Notes: generated from the letters alone by a model not told the origin. 64,000 nucleotides of DNA from Halapricum desulfuricans (GCF_017094465.1 NZ_CP064791.1:434001-498000); one strand, 5' to 3'; numbered from the stretch's first letter, positions 1-9,075 are shown. Numbers and translations are program-made.

Positions 1-110
1 CTGAGCGGAACTACGACGACGCCGATCCGCGAAACACCTGATCTGCACGGTCACCCGTTCCCTCGCCGAGAGCGGTAGGCTATTGTCCGGCGACCGCAAA
101 CGCACATACA

Positions 111-1301
111 ATGGTAGAGGCGACGCTGCTGGCAACGCTGGCTGTCGCGACGCTCGCGAGTCTGTTCATGGCGTGGGCAATCGGCGCCGGCTCCTCGGGA
201 TCGACCCCGTTTGCCCCCGCGGTCGGGGCCAACGCGATCTCGGTGCTCCGGGCCGGGTTTCTGGTCGGCATCCTCGGGTTTGCCGGGGCGACGCTCCAGG
301 GCGCGAACGTCTCCGAAGCCGTCGGGCAGGAACTGATCGGCGGCGTCACGCTCTCGCCCGCCGGGGCGACGCTGGCGCTGCTTTTGGCCGCCGGGCTGGT
401 GGCGTTCGGCGTGTTCACGGGCTATCCGATCGCGACGGCCTTTACCGTCACCGGCGCAGTCGTCGGCATCGGACTGGCCGCCGGTGGCGTCCCGGCGTGG
501 GCGAAATACCAGGAGATCGTCGCGCTGTGGGTCGCCACACCCTTCGTCGGTGGCGGGATCGCCTACGGCGTCGCGAAGACGCTCCGGGATCAGCGCGTCC
601 CGGAACGGCTCGCGGTCCCCGCGCTCGCGGGGCTCGTCGCAATCGTCCTCGCGAACGTCAACTTCGTCTTGTTCGGTGGTCCGGGCGAACAGTCCTCGAT
701 CGCCGTCGAGGCTGCCGCCACTCTCGGAGCGAGTTCGCTCGCCGGTCGAGTGGGCGTTTCGGTCGCGTTCGCGCTGGCCGTCGCCGCTCTCCTGTACCGG
801 GACCTGCGCGTCGACGCCGCGGCCGGCCAGCGTCACTTCCTGCTTGCCCTCGGCGGACTGGTCGCCTTCTCGGCGGGCGGCAGCCAGGTCGGACTGGCGA
901 TCGGGCCGCTCCTGCCGTTGCTCGGCCCGGAAACCGGCGTCGAGGTCCCGATCTCGACCGTGCTCGTCTTCGGCGGACTCGGGCTGCTCGCAGGTTCGTG
1001 GACAGGTGCACCCCGGATGATCAAGGCGATCGCCCAGGACTACTCCTCGCTGGGACCGCGCCGCTCGATCGCTGCGTTGATCCCCAGTTTCGCGATCGCA
1101 CAGATCGCCGTCTTCTTCGGCATCCCCGTCTCGTTCAACGAGATCATCGTCAGTGCGATCATCGGCAGCGGCTACGCGGCCGGTGGCGGCGCGGTCAGCG
1201 GCGAAAAGATGGCCAAGACGGTCCTGGCGTGGATCGGGTCGCTCGCACTGGCGCTCGGACTCGGCTACGGCCTGTTCACCGTCTGGACCGTCGTGGTGTA
1301 A
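111..1301 (+). CDS. PiT-family inorganic phosphate permease
   Basis: A 396-residue, almost wholly hydrophobic protein with about ten membrane segments. Residues 25-42 (GAGSSGSTPFAPAVGANA) match the first PiT signature loop, and the last 60 residues carry the second repeat (GYAAGGGAVSGEKMAK), as in PiT/PHO4 carriers, which import phosphate (or sulfate) with a cation. The ATG at 111 is taken because it opens directly into the first helix. The gene is monocistronic and its stop abuts the stop of the convergent gene at 1302 with no gap. Phosphate is the likely substrate; sulfate cannot be excluded from sequence. Confidence 0.85.
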   Translation: MVEATLLATLAVATLASLFMAWAIGAGSSGSTPFAPAVGANAISVLRAGFLVGILGFAGATLQGANVSEAVGQELIGGVTLSPAGATLALLLAAGLVAFGVFTGYPIATAFTVTGAVVGIGLAAGGVPAWAKYQEIVALWVATPFVGGGIAYGVAKTLRDQRVPERLAVPALAGLVAIVLANVNFVLFGGPGEQSSIAVEAAATLGASSLAGRVGVSVAFALAVAALLYRDLRVDAAAGQRHFLLALGGLVAFSAGGSQVGLAIGPLLPLLGPETGVEVPISTVLVFGGLGLLAGSWTGAPRMIKAIAQDYSSLGPRRSIAALIPSFAIAQIAVFFGIPVSFNEIIVSAIIGSGYAAGGGAVSGEKMAKTVLAWIGSLALALGLGYGLFTVWTVVV

Positions 1302-2693
1302 TCACTCGGGCGACTCGTCGCTGTCGCCTTCGGTGGATTCAATCTCCTCGCGGTCTTCCTCAATCCGGGTGATTCGGGCCTTCATGATCCGAGTGTTCTC
1401 GACCTGTTCGACGCGGATCTCGACGCCGTCGTACGCGATAATCTCCCCTTCCTCGACCAGTCGGCCGACGCGGTTGAAGATGAACCCGGCCAGCGTCTCG
1501 AACTCCTCGCCCTCGGGGATGTCGATGTCCAGCGCTTCGTTGACCTCCTCGATGTTGACCTCGCCTTTCACCGTCGCGGTGTCGTCGTCGATGAACTCGA
1601 TCGGCTCTTCCTCGCTCCCTTCCAGGATTTCGCCGACGATCTCCTCTGTGAGGTCCTCCATCGTCACGATGCCTTCGGTGGTGCCGAACTCGTCGATGAC
1701 GACGACCATGTGCATGCGGTTTTTCCGCATCTCCTTGAGGAGGTCGTCGACGTTCTTGCTCTCGGGGACGTGCAGCGTCGGCTCGATGAGATCAGCCAGT
1801 TCGAGTTCCTCGTTCTCGCCGTAGTTGAGGTCCCGCACGAGATCGCGGATGTGTACGACGCCGATGACGTTGTCGAGGCTCCCCTCGTAGACCGGCAGCC
1901 GAGCGTGACCGCTCTGGATGCAGGTCTCGATGGCCTCCGCGATATCCGCGTCCTTGGAGACGGCTGTGACGTCCAGTCGCGGCGTCATGACCTCCTTCGC
2001 GATCGTGTTGTTAAACCGCAGCGTCCGGTGGAGCATCTCCCGCTCTTCCTCGTCGAGGACGCCTTCGCGTTCGCCGGTTTTGATCATATTGCGGATCTCG
2101 TCACGGGTGACGTAGGTACTCTCGATCGTCGAGCGACCGCCAGTGATCTTGTTGACGGCCCGAGTCAGTTGATCGAACAGCGCGATCAGCGGAAACAGGA
2201 CTTTCCCGACGATCTTCAACGGCGGGGCGATCCGCCGCGCGTGCAACTCGGTGTTCTCGACGGCGTAGGACTTGGGCGCGCTCTCGCCGAACAGCAACAC
2301 GAGCGACGTGATGCCGAGCGACGAGACGATCACGGCCGTGCCCGCGTCGAAATAAAAGCCCACGATCGTCGTCGAGATGGAGGACATCGTGATGTTGACC
2401 ATGTTGTTCCCGACCAGGATCGTCACGAGCAGGCGGTGCGGGTCGTCCTTGAGGGACTTGACCGCTCTCGCGCCGCGCAGGCCCTGTTCGACCATCGCGT
2501 CGACCTGGTGGGCCGGCAGCGAGAACATCGCGATCTCCGAGGAGGAGAAGAACCCCGACCCTATGATGAGAAACAGAATCATGAGGATGCCGATGCCCGT
2601 GACTGCCGCTTGCGACAGTTCAGTGCCGACGATCGGTACAGTGTATAGCTCGATACCGGCATTTGACGCCGCTGCAAGTGCGGATATCCCCAT
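1302..2693 (-). CDS. CNNM/CorC-type membrane protein with CBS pair
   Basis: 463 residues from the ATG; an in-frame GTG two codons upstream (2699) is possible. Domain order: a DUF21 membrane domain with three to four helices (SSSEIAMFS near residue 50, LLFGESAPKSYA near 135), a tandem CBS pair beginning at VMTPRLDVTAV (about 225) and containing VVVIDEFGTTEGIVTMEDL, then a CorC/HlyC C-terminal domain ending in an acidic tail. The family is linked to Mg2+/Co2+ efflux or homeostasis, with CBS domains sensing nucleotides. Older annotations call it hemolysin; nothing here suggests lysis. It is a single gene, convergent with the phosphate permease. Confidence 0.85.
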   Translation of the reverse strand: MGISALAAASNAGIELYTVPIVGTELSQAAVTGIGILMILFLIIGSGFFSSSEIAMFSLPAHQVDAMVEQGLRGARAVKSLKDDPHRLLVTILVGNNMVNITMSSISTTIVGFYFDAGTAVIVSSLGITSLVLLFGESAPKSYAVENTELHARRIAPPLKIVGKVLFPLIALFDQLTRAVNKITGGRSTIESTYVTRDEIRNMIKTGEREGVLDEEEREMLHRTLRFNNTIAKEVMTPRLDVTAVSKDADIAEAIETCIQSGHARLPVYEGSLDNVIGVVHIRDLVRDLNYGENEELELADLIEPTLHVPESKNVDDLLKEMRKNRMHMVVVIDEFGTTEGIVTMEDLTEEIVGEILEGSEEEPIEFIDDDTATVKGEVNIEEVNEALDIDIPEGEEFETLAGFIFNRVGRLVEEGEIIAYDGVEIRVEQVENTRIMKARITRIEEDREEIESTEGDSDESPE

Positions 2694-2766
2694 CAACACT
2701 CACTGTTTCCGTGGGGACGAATTAACTCTTTTGTGACCGCGCCGGTCGGAACGAGTGGCCGCAGAG

Positions 2767-2773
2767 TTATACC
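2767..2773 (+). promoter_or_regulatory. TATA box for the DUF5789-like gene
   Basis: TTATACC is centred about 26 bases before the ATG at 2796, the spacing expected for a leaderless haloarchaeal transcript. It supports that ATG over an upstream in-frame start at 2733. Confidence 0.45.
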
Positions 2774-2795
2774 TCCGGCACGCGTATGTTATCAA

Positions 2796-3395
2796 ATGGC
2801 AGACGACAAGCGCGGACGGGAAGACCAGGCCCGAAACGAGGAGCGCCGCCAGCGAGCGCGCGAGATCGCTGCGGAACTCGAACGCGGGGACGAACCGGAG
2901 CCGCCAATCGAACCGGCGGAGCTGGCCGATTTCGAGTCCGCCCTCGAACCCCTCTCGTTCCCGGCGACGGGTGCGGAGATCGTCGAGACAGTCGGCGACC
3001 GGGGGATCGAATCGATCGACGGACCGTACACCGTCGAACAGCTCGTCCCGGACACGGACCAGGAGTCGTTCGACACACCCCAATCAGTCCGGGCTCGCGT
3101 CCAGCGACCGGCTGTCGCCGCGGCGATGAAACAGGTCGTCGAGGCCGCCGAGACGCTGCGAAACGCCGAACTGAGCGGCTCACAGCGCGAGGCCTACGAG
3201 AAGACGTTCCGGGCACTGCGGGCGATCGACGCCGACGACGAGGACGAAGGGGTCCAGGTTATCGCCGACTGGATCGTCGAGCGGGTTGACGAGAAGGGGG
3301 CGCTGCCGGGATCACGGGCGGTCCGCCGGCAGGCAGCTACGTATTGCCGGTCGAACGACTACGAGATCCGCAACGACGAGTGGCTGGGGATCTAG
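2796..3395 (+). CDS. Small acidic haloarchaeal protein, DUF5789/DUF2795-like
   Basis: 199 residues. The charged N-terminus (MADDKRGREDQARNEERRQR) is followed by a short domain with the pattern LEPLSFPATGAEIVETVGDR that resembles the small DUF5789/DUF2795 fold of haloarchaeal proteins, then a helical C-terminal part ending in NDEWLGI. No catalytic motif or membrane segment is visible. The start at 2796 is chosen because a TATA-like box lies 26 bases upstream and because upstream residues look like untranslated sequence. Function is unknown. It lies 77 bases before glmM on the same strand but has its own promoter-like sequence. Confidence 0.7.
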   Translation: MADDKRGREDQARNEERRQRAREIAAELERGDEPEPPIEPAELADFESALEPLSFPATGAEIVETVGDRGIESIDGPYTVEQLVPDTDQESFDTPQSVRARVQRPAVAAAMKQVVEAAETLRNAELSGSQREAYEKTFRALRAIDADDEDEGVQVIADWIVERVDEKGALPGSRAVRRQAATYCRSNDYEIRNDEWLGI

Positions 3396-3472
3396 CGGTT
3401 CCCGGCGCCCCGTTTCGATAGTCGTTGGGAGTCCGGAATCACTATGCTCCCGGACGTGTGAGACCCACCCAG

Positions 3473-4849
3473 ATGAAAGTCTTCGGGTCAAGTGGCGTTC
3501 GCGGGGTCGTCAACGAGACGTTGACGCCGGAATACGCGCTCCAGGTCGCGATGGCGGCGGGCACCGTCTGGCGCAACGAACTGGGCGTCTCGCGGGTCGC
3601 ACTCGCCCACGACACGCGTACCAGCGGCGGGATGATCGCCGACGCCGCGCGCAGCGGTCTCGCGAGTGTCGGTCTCGACGTCGATTACCTCGGGACGATC
3701 CCGACGCCCGGGGCACAGACCTACGCCGATCGGGAGTCGATCCCGGCGCTGATGGTGACGGCCTCACACAACCCGCCACAGCACAACGGGATCAAACTCA
3801 TCGGCCGTGACGGCATCGAACTGGCGGTCGACCAACTCGAACGGGTCGAACAGCGCCTGCTCGGCGAGCGCTTCGAGCGCAGCGAGTGGGGCGCGATCGG
3901 CCAGGCCCGGACCATAGACGGTGTCCGTCAGGACTACATCGACCAGCTCCTCGACTCGGTCGACCGCGAGCGCATCGCCGACGCGGAGCTGACGGTCGCG
4001 ATCGATCCCGGACACGGCGCCGGATCGGTGACCAGCCCGCAGTTCTTCCGCGAACTTGGCTGTCACGTGCTGACCATCAACGCCCAGCCGGACGGCCACT
4101 TCCCAGGGCGGAAACCGGAACCGGTCGCCGACAATCTTGGCGATCTACAGCGGCTGGTCGAAACCAGCGACGCCGATCTGGGGATCGCACACGACGGCGA
4201 TGCCGACCGTGCGATCTTCGTCGACGAGACCGGCTCGTTCATCGAGGGCGACGCTGCGCTTGCCGCGCTGGCCCGGGAGGAACTCCGGGCCGGCGACGGC
4301 GTCGTCTCGGCGGTCAGCACCTCTCAGCGGCTGGTCGACGTCGCCGACGACGTCGGCGCGGAGTTGCACCTCACCCGGATCGGGTCGAGTCACATCATCA
4401 CGAAGGTCCAGGCACTCCAGAAGGAGGGCACGAGGGTCCCGATCGCCGGCGAGGGCAACGGCGGGATCATTTTCCCCGGCTACCGGACGATCCGGGACGG
4501 GGCCTACACGGCCGCCCGGTTCTGCGAGTTGCTCGCGGACCAGGAGGCTAGCGAGATCGCCGCCGATTACGACGAGTACTACAACGTCCGGAAGAACGTC
4601 CACTACGAGGATGAAGGCGAGCGCTCGGCGATGACCGACGCGATCGAGACCGTTGCCCACCAGACCGATGTCGATGTCACGACGATTGACGGGCACCGAC
4701 TCGAATTCGACGATGGCTGGGTGCTGGCCCGCCCCAGCGGGACCGAACCGCTGATCCGGATCTACGCCGAAGCCCGTGATCCCGACCGCGCCGAGGAACT
4801 CGCGGCCCTTATGCACGACGCCGTCACGGCCGCCGCGGCAGCCGCCTGA
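3473..4849 (+). CDS. glmM: Phosphoglucosamine/phosphohexose mutase
   Basis: 458 residues, normal for archaeal alpha-D-phosphohexomutases. The four family signatures are present in order: the N-terminal SSGVRG, the catalytic phosphoserine loop TASHNPPQHNGIK (about residue 95), the metal-binding loop DGDADR (about 242), the sugar-binding GEGNGGIIFP (about 325), and the phosphate-binding RPSGTEPLIRIY near the C-terminus. It should interconvert the 6- and 1-phosphates of glucosamine, feeding UDP-GlcNAc synthesis, although mannose or glucose phosphates are possible substrates. ATG 3473 opens directly into the conserved MKVFGSSG; an in-frame start at 3425 would add non-conserved residues. Confidence 0.88.
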   Translation: MKVFGSSGVRGVVNETLTPEYALQVAMAAGTVWRNELGVSRVALAHDTRTSGGMIADAARSGLASVGLDVDYLGTIPTPGAQTYADRESIPALMVTASHNPPQHNGIKLIGRDGIELAVDQLERVEQRLLGERFERSEWGAIGQARTIDGVRQDYIDQLLDSVDRERIADAELTVAIDPGHGAGSVTSPQFFRELGCHVLTINAQPDGHFPGRKPEPVADNLGDLQRLVETSDADLGIAHDGDADRAIFVDETGSFIEGDAALAALAREELRAGDGVVSAVSTSQRLVDVADDVGAELHLTRIGSSHIITKVQALQKEGTRVPIAGEGNGGIIFPGYRTIRDGAYTAARFCELLADQEASEIAADYDEYYNVRKNVHYEDEGERSAMTDAIETVAHQTDVDVTTIDGHRLEFDDGWVLARPSGTEPLIRIYAEARDPDRAEELAALMHDAVTAAAAAA

Positions 4850-4875
4850 TAATTGCCAACTGGCCGCCAAACTAG

Positions 4876-6006
4876 CTACCCACTCAGGACCTCTGAGAGT
4901 CGCTCGCGTTGCTCGCGCAACTGCTCCAGCTCCGTTTGTATCTCGCCGCTTTTGAGACGTTTGCGCTCCCCCTCCTCGAGTTGCGTCCGCGCGACGGCAC
5001 TGTCGCGCAGTCGCTCGTAGTCCTCGCGCCGACTGAGCGCGCGCACGTCACGGAGCTGCGTTTCGACTGACGTCGGCGGGTCGAACCGGGCGACGACCGA
5101 GACGAGTTCGCGACACCGGAACCGTAGCGTCTCGGCCGCCGGCGGCGGCCACCCGATCGTCAACGGCTCCGCGTCCAGTCGCTGCAGATACGTCCGGTGG
5201 GTCGCGACGCTGCGCTTGAGCGCGCGGGCGTCCGCGACGTAGTGGTCGAGCTTCGAGACCGAGTACTCGGCGTACTCCAGCAGCTGCGGGATCGATTCGG
5301 TGCCGGCCTCGGCCGTCCGCACGTACGCAAGCAGATCGTCCGGTGGCTGGCGGTATTCCACGAGCGGGAACGCGGCCGTCGACTCGACGAATCCGAGCAC
5401 TTCGCGTGCGCTCGCGTCCCGCGTGAACGACTCGAAGGCAGTCCCGACCGCGTCGTTGTACGCTTCGATCGGCTCGCGGAGTCGCTCGACGGGCGCGTCC
5501 AGGTCCGCGTCGCCGAGTTCGATCAGCCGCTCGTACTCCGTGATTCGCTCGTCGATTGACTGTCGTTCCCGTTCGAGGGCGCTTCTCGTCTCTTCGAGGC
5601 GCTCCCGCGTCCGTTCGCGTTCGTCGAGACGCTCGACCAGTTCGGCGACCGGCGACAGTGCCTCGCGTGCGTCCTGAAAGTCGGCGTGCTTGAGATACCG
5701 CTCGTGCATCATATCGTCGACAGCCTCGAAGTCCTCGCGATGGGGCAGGTCTTCGGGCAGGTGCTCGAAGAAGTGCGCCAGCTCGTCCTGGTACTCGATG
5801 AACGCCTCCATGTCGACCTCGCCCTCGCCGTCGCTGACGATGCGGGACTCGTAGCGATCGAACAGTTCCGTCACCTCTCTGTAATACTCCGCGAGCCGCT
5901 GCAGTCGGTCTTCGCCGGCCTCCTCGACGCGATTACAGGCCTCCTCGTAGGCGCGCCGGCGGCGCTGAAGCCGGTCAATCAGTTCCTCGACTCCCTCCTC
6001 ACTCAT
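4876..6006 (-). CDS. Coiled-coil haloarchaeal protein of unknown function
   Basis: 376 residues with no membrane segment. Long stretches are rich in E, R, L and Q with heptad-like spacing (roughly residues 1-60, 110-165 and the last 40), so coiled coils are likely. The middle contains a folded helical region (residues 190-320) without recognisable catalytic residues. I believe it belongs to a haloarchaeal DUF (DUF7118-like) but cannot confirm this. Its ATG lies inside the last codons of hisI (8-base overlap), so the two are co-transcribed and probably translationally coupled; that does not imply a role in histidine synthesis. Confidence 0.75.
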   Translation of the reverse strand: MSEEGVEELIDRLQRRRRAYEEACNRVEEAGEDRLQRLAEYYREVTELFDRYESRIVSDGEGEVDMEAFIEYQDELAHFFEHLPEDLPHREDFEAVDDMMHERYLKHADFQDAREALSPVAELVERLDERERTRERLEETRSALERERQSIDERITEYERLIELGDADLDAPVERLREPIEAYNDAVGTAFESFTRDASAREVLGFVESTAAFPLVEYRQPPDDLLAYVRTAEAGTESIPQLLEYAEYSVSKLDHYVADARALKRSVATHRTYLQRLDAEPLTIGWPPPAAETLRFRCRELVSVVARFDPPTSVETQLRDVRALSRREDYERLRDSAVARTQLEEGERKRLKSGEIQTELEQLREQRERLSEVLSG

Positions 6007-6373
6007 CGTAGACGTCCTCGGGATCGAACACCTTCTCGCCGACCACGTCGCCGTCGATCGTCCGGTAGAAACAGCTCCGATACCCCGTGTGACAGGCCCC
6101 GCCCTCCTGGTCGATCAGATACAGCAGGGCGTCGCCGTCACAGTCGACGCGGATCTCCTCGACGTGCTGGGTGTGCCCGCTTGTCGCACCCTTCTCCCAG
6201 ATCTCGTCGCGGCTCCGGGAGTAGTAGTGGGCGCGACCGGTCTCGCGGGTTCGTTCGAGCGCTTCGGACGTGACGTATGCGAGCATGAGAACCTCGCCGC
6301 TGTCGGCGTCCTGGGCGATCGCCGGGAGATACTCGTTGTCCTCGAAGGCCAGTTTCGGGGGCGCGTCGCTCAT
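5999..6373 (-). CDS. hisI: Phosphoribosyl-AMP cyclohydrolase
   Basis: 124 residues, the standard length for a stand-alone HisI. It opens the purine ring of PR-AMP in the third step of histidine biosynthesis in the cytoplasm. The Mg2+-binding aspartate cluster is seen in RVDCDGDAL, and the zinc/catalytic cysteines in [14 protein letters not shown], together with [18 protein letters not shown]. The start MSDAPP at 6373 is preferred over a start nine codons upstream because the family begins near LAFED. It is the first gene of a two-gene unit with the coiled-coil protein that overlaps its stop. Confidence 0.93.
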   Translation of the reverse strand: MSDAPPKLAFEDNEYLPAIAQDADSGEVLMLAYVTSEALERTRETGRAHYYSRSRDEIWEKGATSGHTQHVEEIRVDCDGDALLYLIDQEGGACHTGYRSCFYRTIDGDVVGEKVFDPEDVYDE

Positions 6374-6537
6374 ATCACTGTGGTCGGCACAGGCTCGCAT
6401 AGGCCTTTTGCGTCGGTGCGTAGGGGGCAGGTGACAGACTGATCCATCCGTTCGGAAACCTACCGGTCGATCACCGATGTTTCCAGTGTGTGAGAAACCG
6501 GTCTACCCATTTGAGTATTGAATCCGAGAAACCGAAT

Positions 6538-7200
6538 ATGGCGATCAACCGATTCGGGTGCACGGAGGACCCGATCGACCCGGACATGGAGGATCGCGAT
6601 CTCCGCGTGGTCCTCGAAATCGACCGTGGGGGGCCATGTAGACTGGACAGCGTCGATGGCGACGTAGTGAACATCGACGTGCGTCTGAGTGACGAGACCT
6701 GCAGCGTCGACGCAACGGTTCGAGAACCCGAGGAAGAGAGCGTTGTGACCCAGTTCTTCGAAAACAACCTGTGTGATCACTGTCCCGGGAAGGTCTTCGC
6801 CGACCACGGCTGTCTCCCGCGATACAGGGAGCTGAGCGAGAATTCGTTCGTCGTCGAGACGTACGTTTCCGACACAGAAGCCGTCGCGGACCTCGTCGCC
6901 GATATCCGGGAGATCTGCGCGCGCGTCTCCCTCAAGAGCATCGTCTCGACCGATACGTCCGCGTTCGAGGAGAACTGTTCGGTCGATATCTCCGCACTCA
7001 CCACAAAACAGCGCGAGGCCGTGTATCACGCCCAGAAGCTGGGCTATTACGACCCCGACTCGGACGTGTCGCTGGACACACTCGCCGATCGGATCGGTAT
7101 CTCGACCTCGGCGCTGTCACAGCGTCTCCGGCGAGCCGAAGCCAACGTCCTCCGCCAGCTCTCGGTGGAGTGTTCCTGCTGGGACGACGTCGACGGTTAG
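6538..7200 (+). CDS. Cysteine-rich bat-type HTH transcriptional regulator
   Basis: 220 residues. The C-terminal third (about 154-208, ALTTKQREAVYHAQKLGYY then LADRIGISTSALSQRLRRAE) is the HTH_10 domain of bacterio-opsin-activator-type regulators, placed as usual after an N-terminal sensor domain. The sensor region is unusual for a haloarchaeal protein: it and the tail contain ten cysteines (8, 34, 55, 79, 82, 92, 127, 147, 212, 214), including a C-x2-C-x9-C group. A metal, FeS or thiol-redox sensor is inferred. It lies 110 bases upstream of and parallel to the rhodanese gene, so a role in controlling the sulfur island is likely. A GTG at 6490 is an alternative start. Confidence 0.8.
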   Translation: MAINRFGCTEDPIDPDMEDRDLRVVLEIDRGGPCRLDSVDGDVVNIDVRLSDETCSVDATVREPEEESVVTQFFENNLCDHCPGKVFADHGCLPRYRELSENSFVVETYVSDTEAVADLVADIREICARVSLKSIVSTDTSAFEENCSVDISALTTKQREAVYHAQKLGYYDPDSDVSLDTLADRIGISTSALSQRLRRAEANVLRQLSVECSCWDDVDG

Positions 7201-7250
7201 TTTTCGTTTGCGCTCTCTCGCTTGTGACTCTGGTGTCGGACCCGGTGGTA

Positions 7251-7274
7251 TATAAAGCCTAAATCGATCCCGAG
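7251..7274 (+). promoter_or_regulatory. Promoter element of the rhodanese gene, shared with psrA
   Basis: TATAAAG at 7251-7257 is followed by CTAAATCGATCCCGAG (7259-7274). Twenty of the 24 bases are identical to the element at 9030-9053 before psrA. The TATA box lies about 57 bases before the ATG at 7311. The conserved part after the TATA box falls between TATA and the expected transcription start, where archaeal repressors often bind. Shared control by one of the neighbouring HTH regulators is inferred. Confidence 0.6.
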
Positions 7275-7310
7275 GTACGGTCATCCCCGTGTACTGTCTC
7301 TGTACCGTGT

Positions 7311-8591
7311 ATGGAACGCGAACTCGACCGTCGAACGTTCCTCGCACTGTCCAGTGTCGCAGGTGCAGCCGCGATCGCTGGCTGTTCGGGCGGCGATAAC
7401 GGAGATACGACGACAGACGCCGGAGGCACGGCGACTGACACGGAAAGCCCAACCGAGACGACAACGACGACTGAGCCGTCGGACGATCAGTCCTCGAGTA
7501 CGGATATCGACCCGACTGATACCGAGAGTGCGCTGATCGAACCCGCGACGCTGCAAGAGTGGTTGGACGCGGGCATCGTCAACACCGACGACGTGTACGA
7601 GGACCGCGTCGTAATTCTTCGGGTGGATACAGGTAATTACAGCGTCAACGGTCACATTCCGAACGCAGTCAAGATGGCGACCGACGACGCCGAAGGGCCC
7701 GCTGTCCTGACCGAGACTCGCCTTGACGGACTTGGCGAGACCCAGAAGCTCGTCGCGTCCGGTTCCGTCGTCGACCAGATCCTCCAGAACGCCGGTGTCG
7801 GTCCGAACACGACCATCGTCCTCTCTGGGGAGGTCCCGATGTATAACGCCCGGACGTACTGGACGCTCCGGTACTGGGGCTTCCCGCGCGAGCGCATCAA
7901 GGTCCTCAACGGCGGCCCCACCGCCTATGCGGACGAGGTAGGCAGCCTGACGGGCGAAACGCCTGAAACGCCCGAAACCGGGTACACCGTCGAAGGCTTC
8001 GAGGAGACGAACTACGCCCTTCGGGAAGGTCTCAACGAGATGCTCCAGCTAGTCGACGACAAAAACGCTGGCGAGAGTGATGCGTCGATCCTCGATCTCC
8101 GTGGTCCGGATCAGGACGCGAAGATCGCCGGCAGTACCCTCGACGCACCGGACAGCTACACGCAGGGCGGGTTCACCGAGTCCGTCAAGTGGAAACCCGC
8201 CGACGAGATCGAAGACCACGTCTTCGGCTACGAGGACATCGAAGACGGTGACCCGATCGTCACGCTGTGTCACAGCGGATTCAAAGGCACGCTGGCCTTC
8301 TTCGCCCTCGACGGTATCCTCGGGTACGACAACGTCTCGCTTTATGATGGCTCCTGGAAGTTCCAGTGGAAGCAGTACAACGGAAATCAGGATCCGACCC
8401 CCAACGACCTGTGGCGGACCGATATGCACGAACGGACCGACGGTGAAATCACGGCGACCGACCTGGTCACGATCGATTCCGATCTCAGCAGCGAACTGGA
8501 TGAACTCGCCACGCTCGATGCCAACCAGGTCAAGCGGGACGACCTCAATTACCTGGGCGCCAGCGGCGGCGACTTCGGTTGCGGGTCCTGA
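7311..8591 (+). CDS. Tat-exported lipoprotein with two rhodanese domains
   Basis: 426 residues. A twin-arginine signal (DRRTFLALSSVAGAAAIAG) ends in a lipobox cysteine at residue 25, then a T/S/E-rich linker to about residue 70. Two rhodanese folds follow (about 75-225 and 235-365), the arrangement of thiosulfate/mercaptopyruvate sulfurtransferases. Only the second has an active-site loop, CHSGFKG, with the sulfane-carrying cysteine at 320; the equivalent place in the first domain (LSGEVPMYNARTYW) has no cysteine. It should carry or transfer sulfane sulfur on the outer face of the membrane. It stands upstream of psrABC and has nearly the same promoter, so a role supplying or taking sulfur from the reductase is inferred. 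It ends in GGDFGCGS, with a second cysteine that may be functional. Confidence 0.85.
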   Translation: MERELDRRTFLALSSVAGAAAIAGCSGGDNGDTTTDAGGTATDTESPTETTTTTEPSDDQSSSTDIDPTDTESALIEPATLQEWLDAGIVNTDDVYEDRVVILRVDTGNYSVNGHIPNAVKMATDDAEGPAVLTETRLDGLGETQKLVASGSVVDQILQNAGVGPNTTIVLSGEVPMYNARTYWTLRYWGFPRERIKVLNGGPTAYADEVGSLTGETPETPETGYTVEGFEETNYALREGLNEMLQLVDDKNAGESDASILDLRGPDQDAKIAGSTLDAPDSYTQGGFTESVKWKPADEIEDHVFGYEDIEDGDPIVTLCHSGFKGTLAFFALDGILGYDNVSLYDGSWKFQWKQYNGNQDPTPNDLWRTDMHERTDGEITATDLVTIDSDLSSELDELATLDANQVKRDDLNYLGASGGDFGCGS

Positions 8592-8616
8592 TCCGTTCGC
8601 CGGAACAGGACAGCGA

Positions 8617-8877
8617 TCAGGCGTCCCGGGTGACGATCACTTCGTCATCGGGCGCTGCGTCCTGAGGAATTTCTATCTGGATGAACTCCTGGGTATCCAT
8701 GTCACAGACGACGACCACGTCGGCCGACGTGCAGAGCATGTTGTACGACTCGACGCTGTACTTCTTTCGCGTCTCCATCGAGTCGACGATCTCCTCGAAC
8801 TCCTCCTTCGTGAGCGTATCCTCCCCCTCTGCGACGCGCACCAGCGTGTCGAGCGAATTGGACGGTTCAGCATCCAT
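8617..8877 (-). CDS. Small acidic hypothetical protein
   Basis: 86 residues, not recognised. It is acidic, has no membrane segment, and contains two cysteines (NMLCTSADVVVVCDMD). The pattern of a helical N-terminus followed by short strands ending in IEIPQDAAPDDEVIVTRD looks like a real folded protein rather than a chance frame. It is read opposite to the surrounding rhodanese and reductase genes and ends 25 bases from the rhodanese stop. Its upstream region is shared divergently with the psr promoter, so it may belong to the sulfur island, but nothing in the protein shows what it does. Confidence 0.6.
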   Translation of the reverse strand: MDAEPSNSLDTLVRVAEGEDTLTKEEFEEIVDSMETRKKYSVESYNMLCTSADVVVVCDMDTQEFIQIEIPQDAAPDDEVIVTRDA

Positions 8878-9029
8878 TTTGCATCACAGGTGAACTTGCA
8901 CCCGCTGGTACAAAGCGTTGTTGTCTGTTATTGGATCTATCAAACAATACTATGCGATCGATGGACCGAGTCTTCCCGTCCGAGCCGATCAGTCGACGAT
9001 TCTTGGGAACGGTCTCTGTCGTCCGATCT

Positions 9030-9053
9030 TATAAAGGCTTAATTGATACCGAG
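9030..9053 (+). promoter_or_regulatory. Promoter element of the psrABC operon, shared with the rhodanese gene
   Basis: TATAAAG at 9030-9036 is followed by CTTAATTGATACCGAG (9038-9053), matching 20 of 24 bases of the rhodanese promoter element at 7251. Expected transcription start near 9058 would give a leader of about 140 bases, long for haloarchaea, where most mRNAs are leaderless. Confidence 0.6.
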
Positions 9054-9075
9054 TGTGGGCTTTGCTCGTTTAGCC

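Noticed and set aside
1-110. Possible 3' end of an upstream plus-strand gene stopping at 41 (ERNYDDADPRNT)
   Set aside because: Only 12 residues fall in the window; the composition is plausible but cannot be told from chance.
51-836. 261-residue minus-strand frame over the phosphate permease
   Set aside because: Composition is R/D/G-rich low-complexity antisense; the plus-strand protein has PiT motifs and membrane segments.
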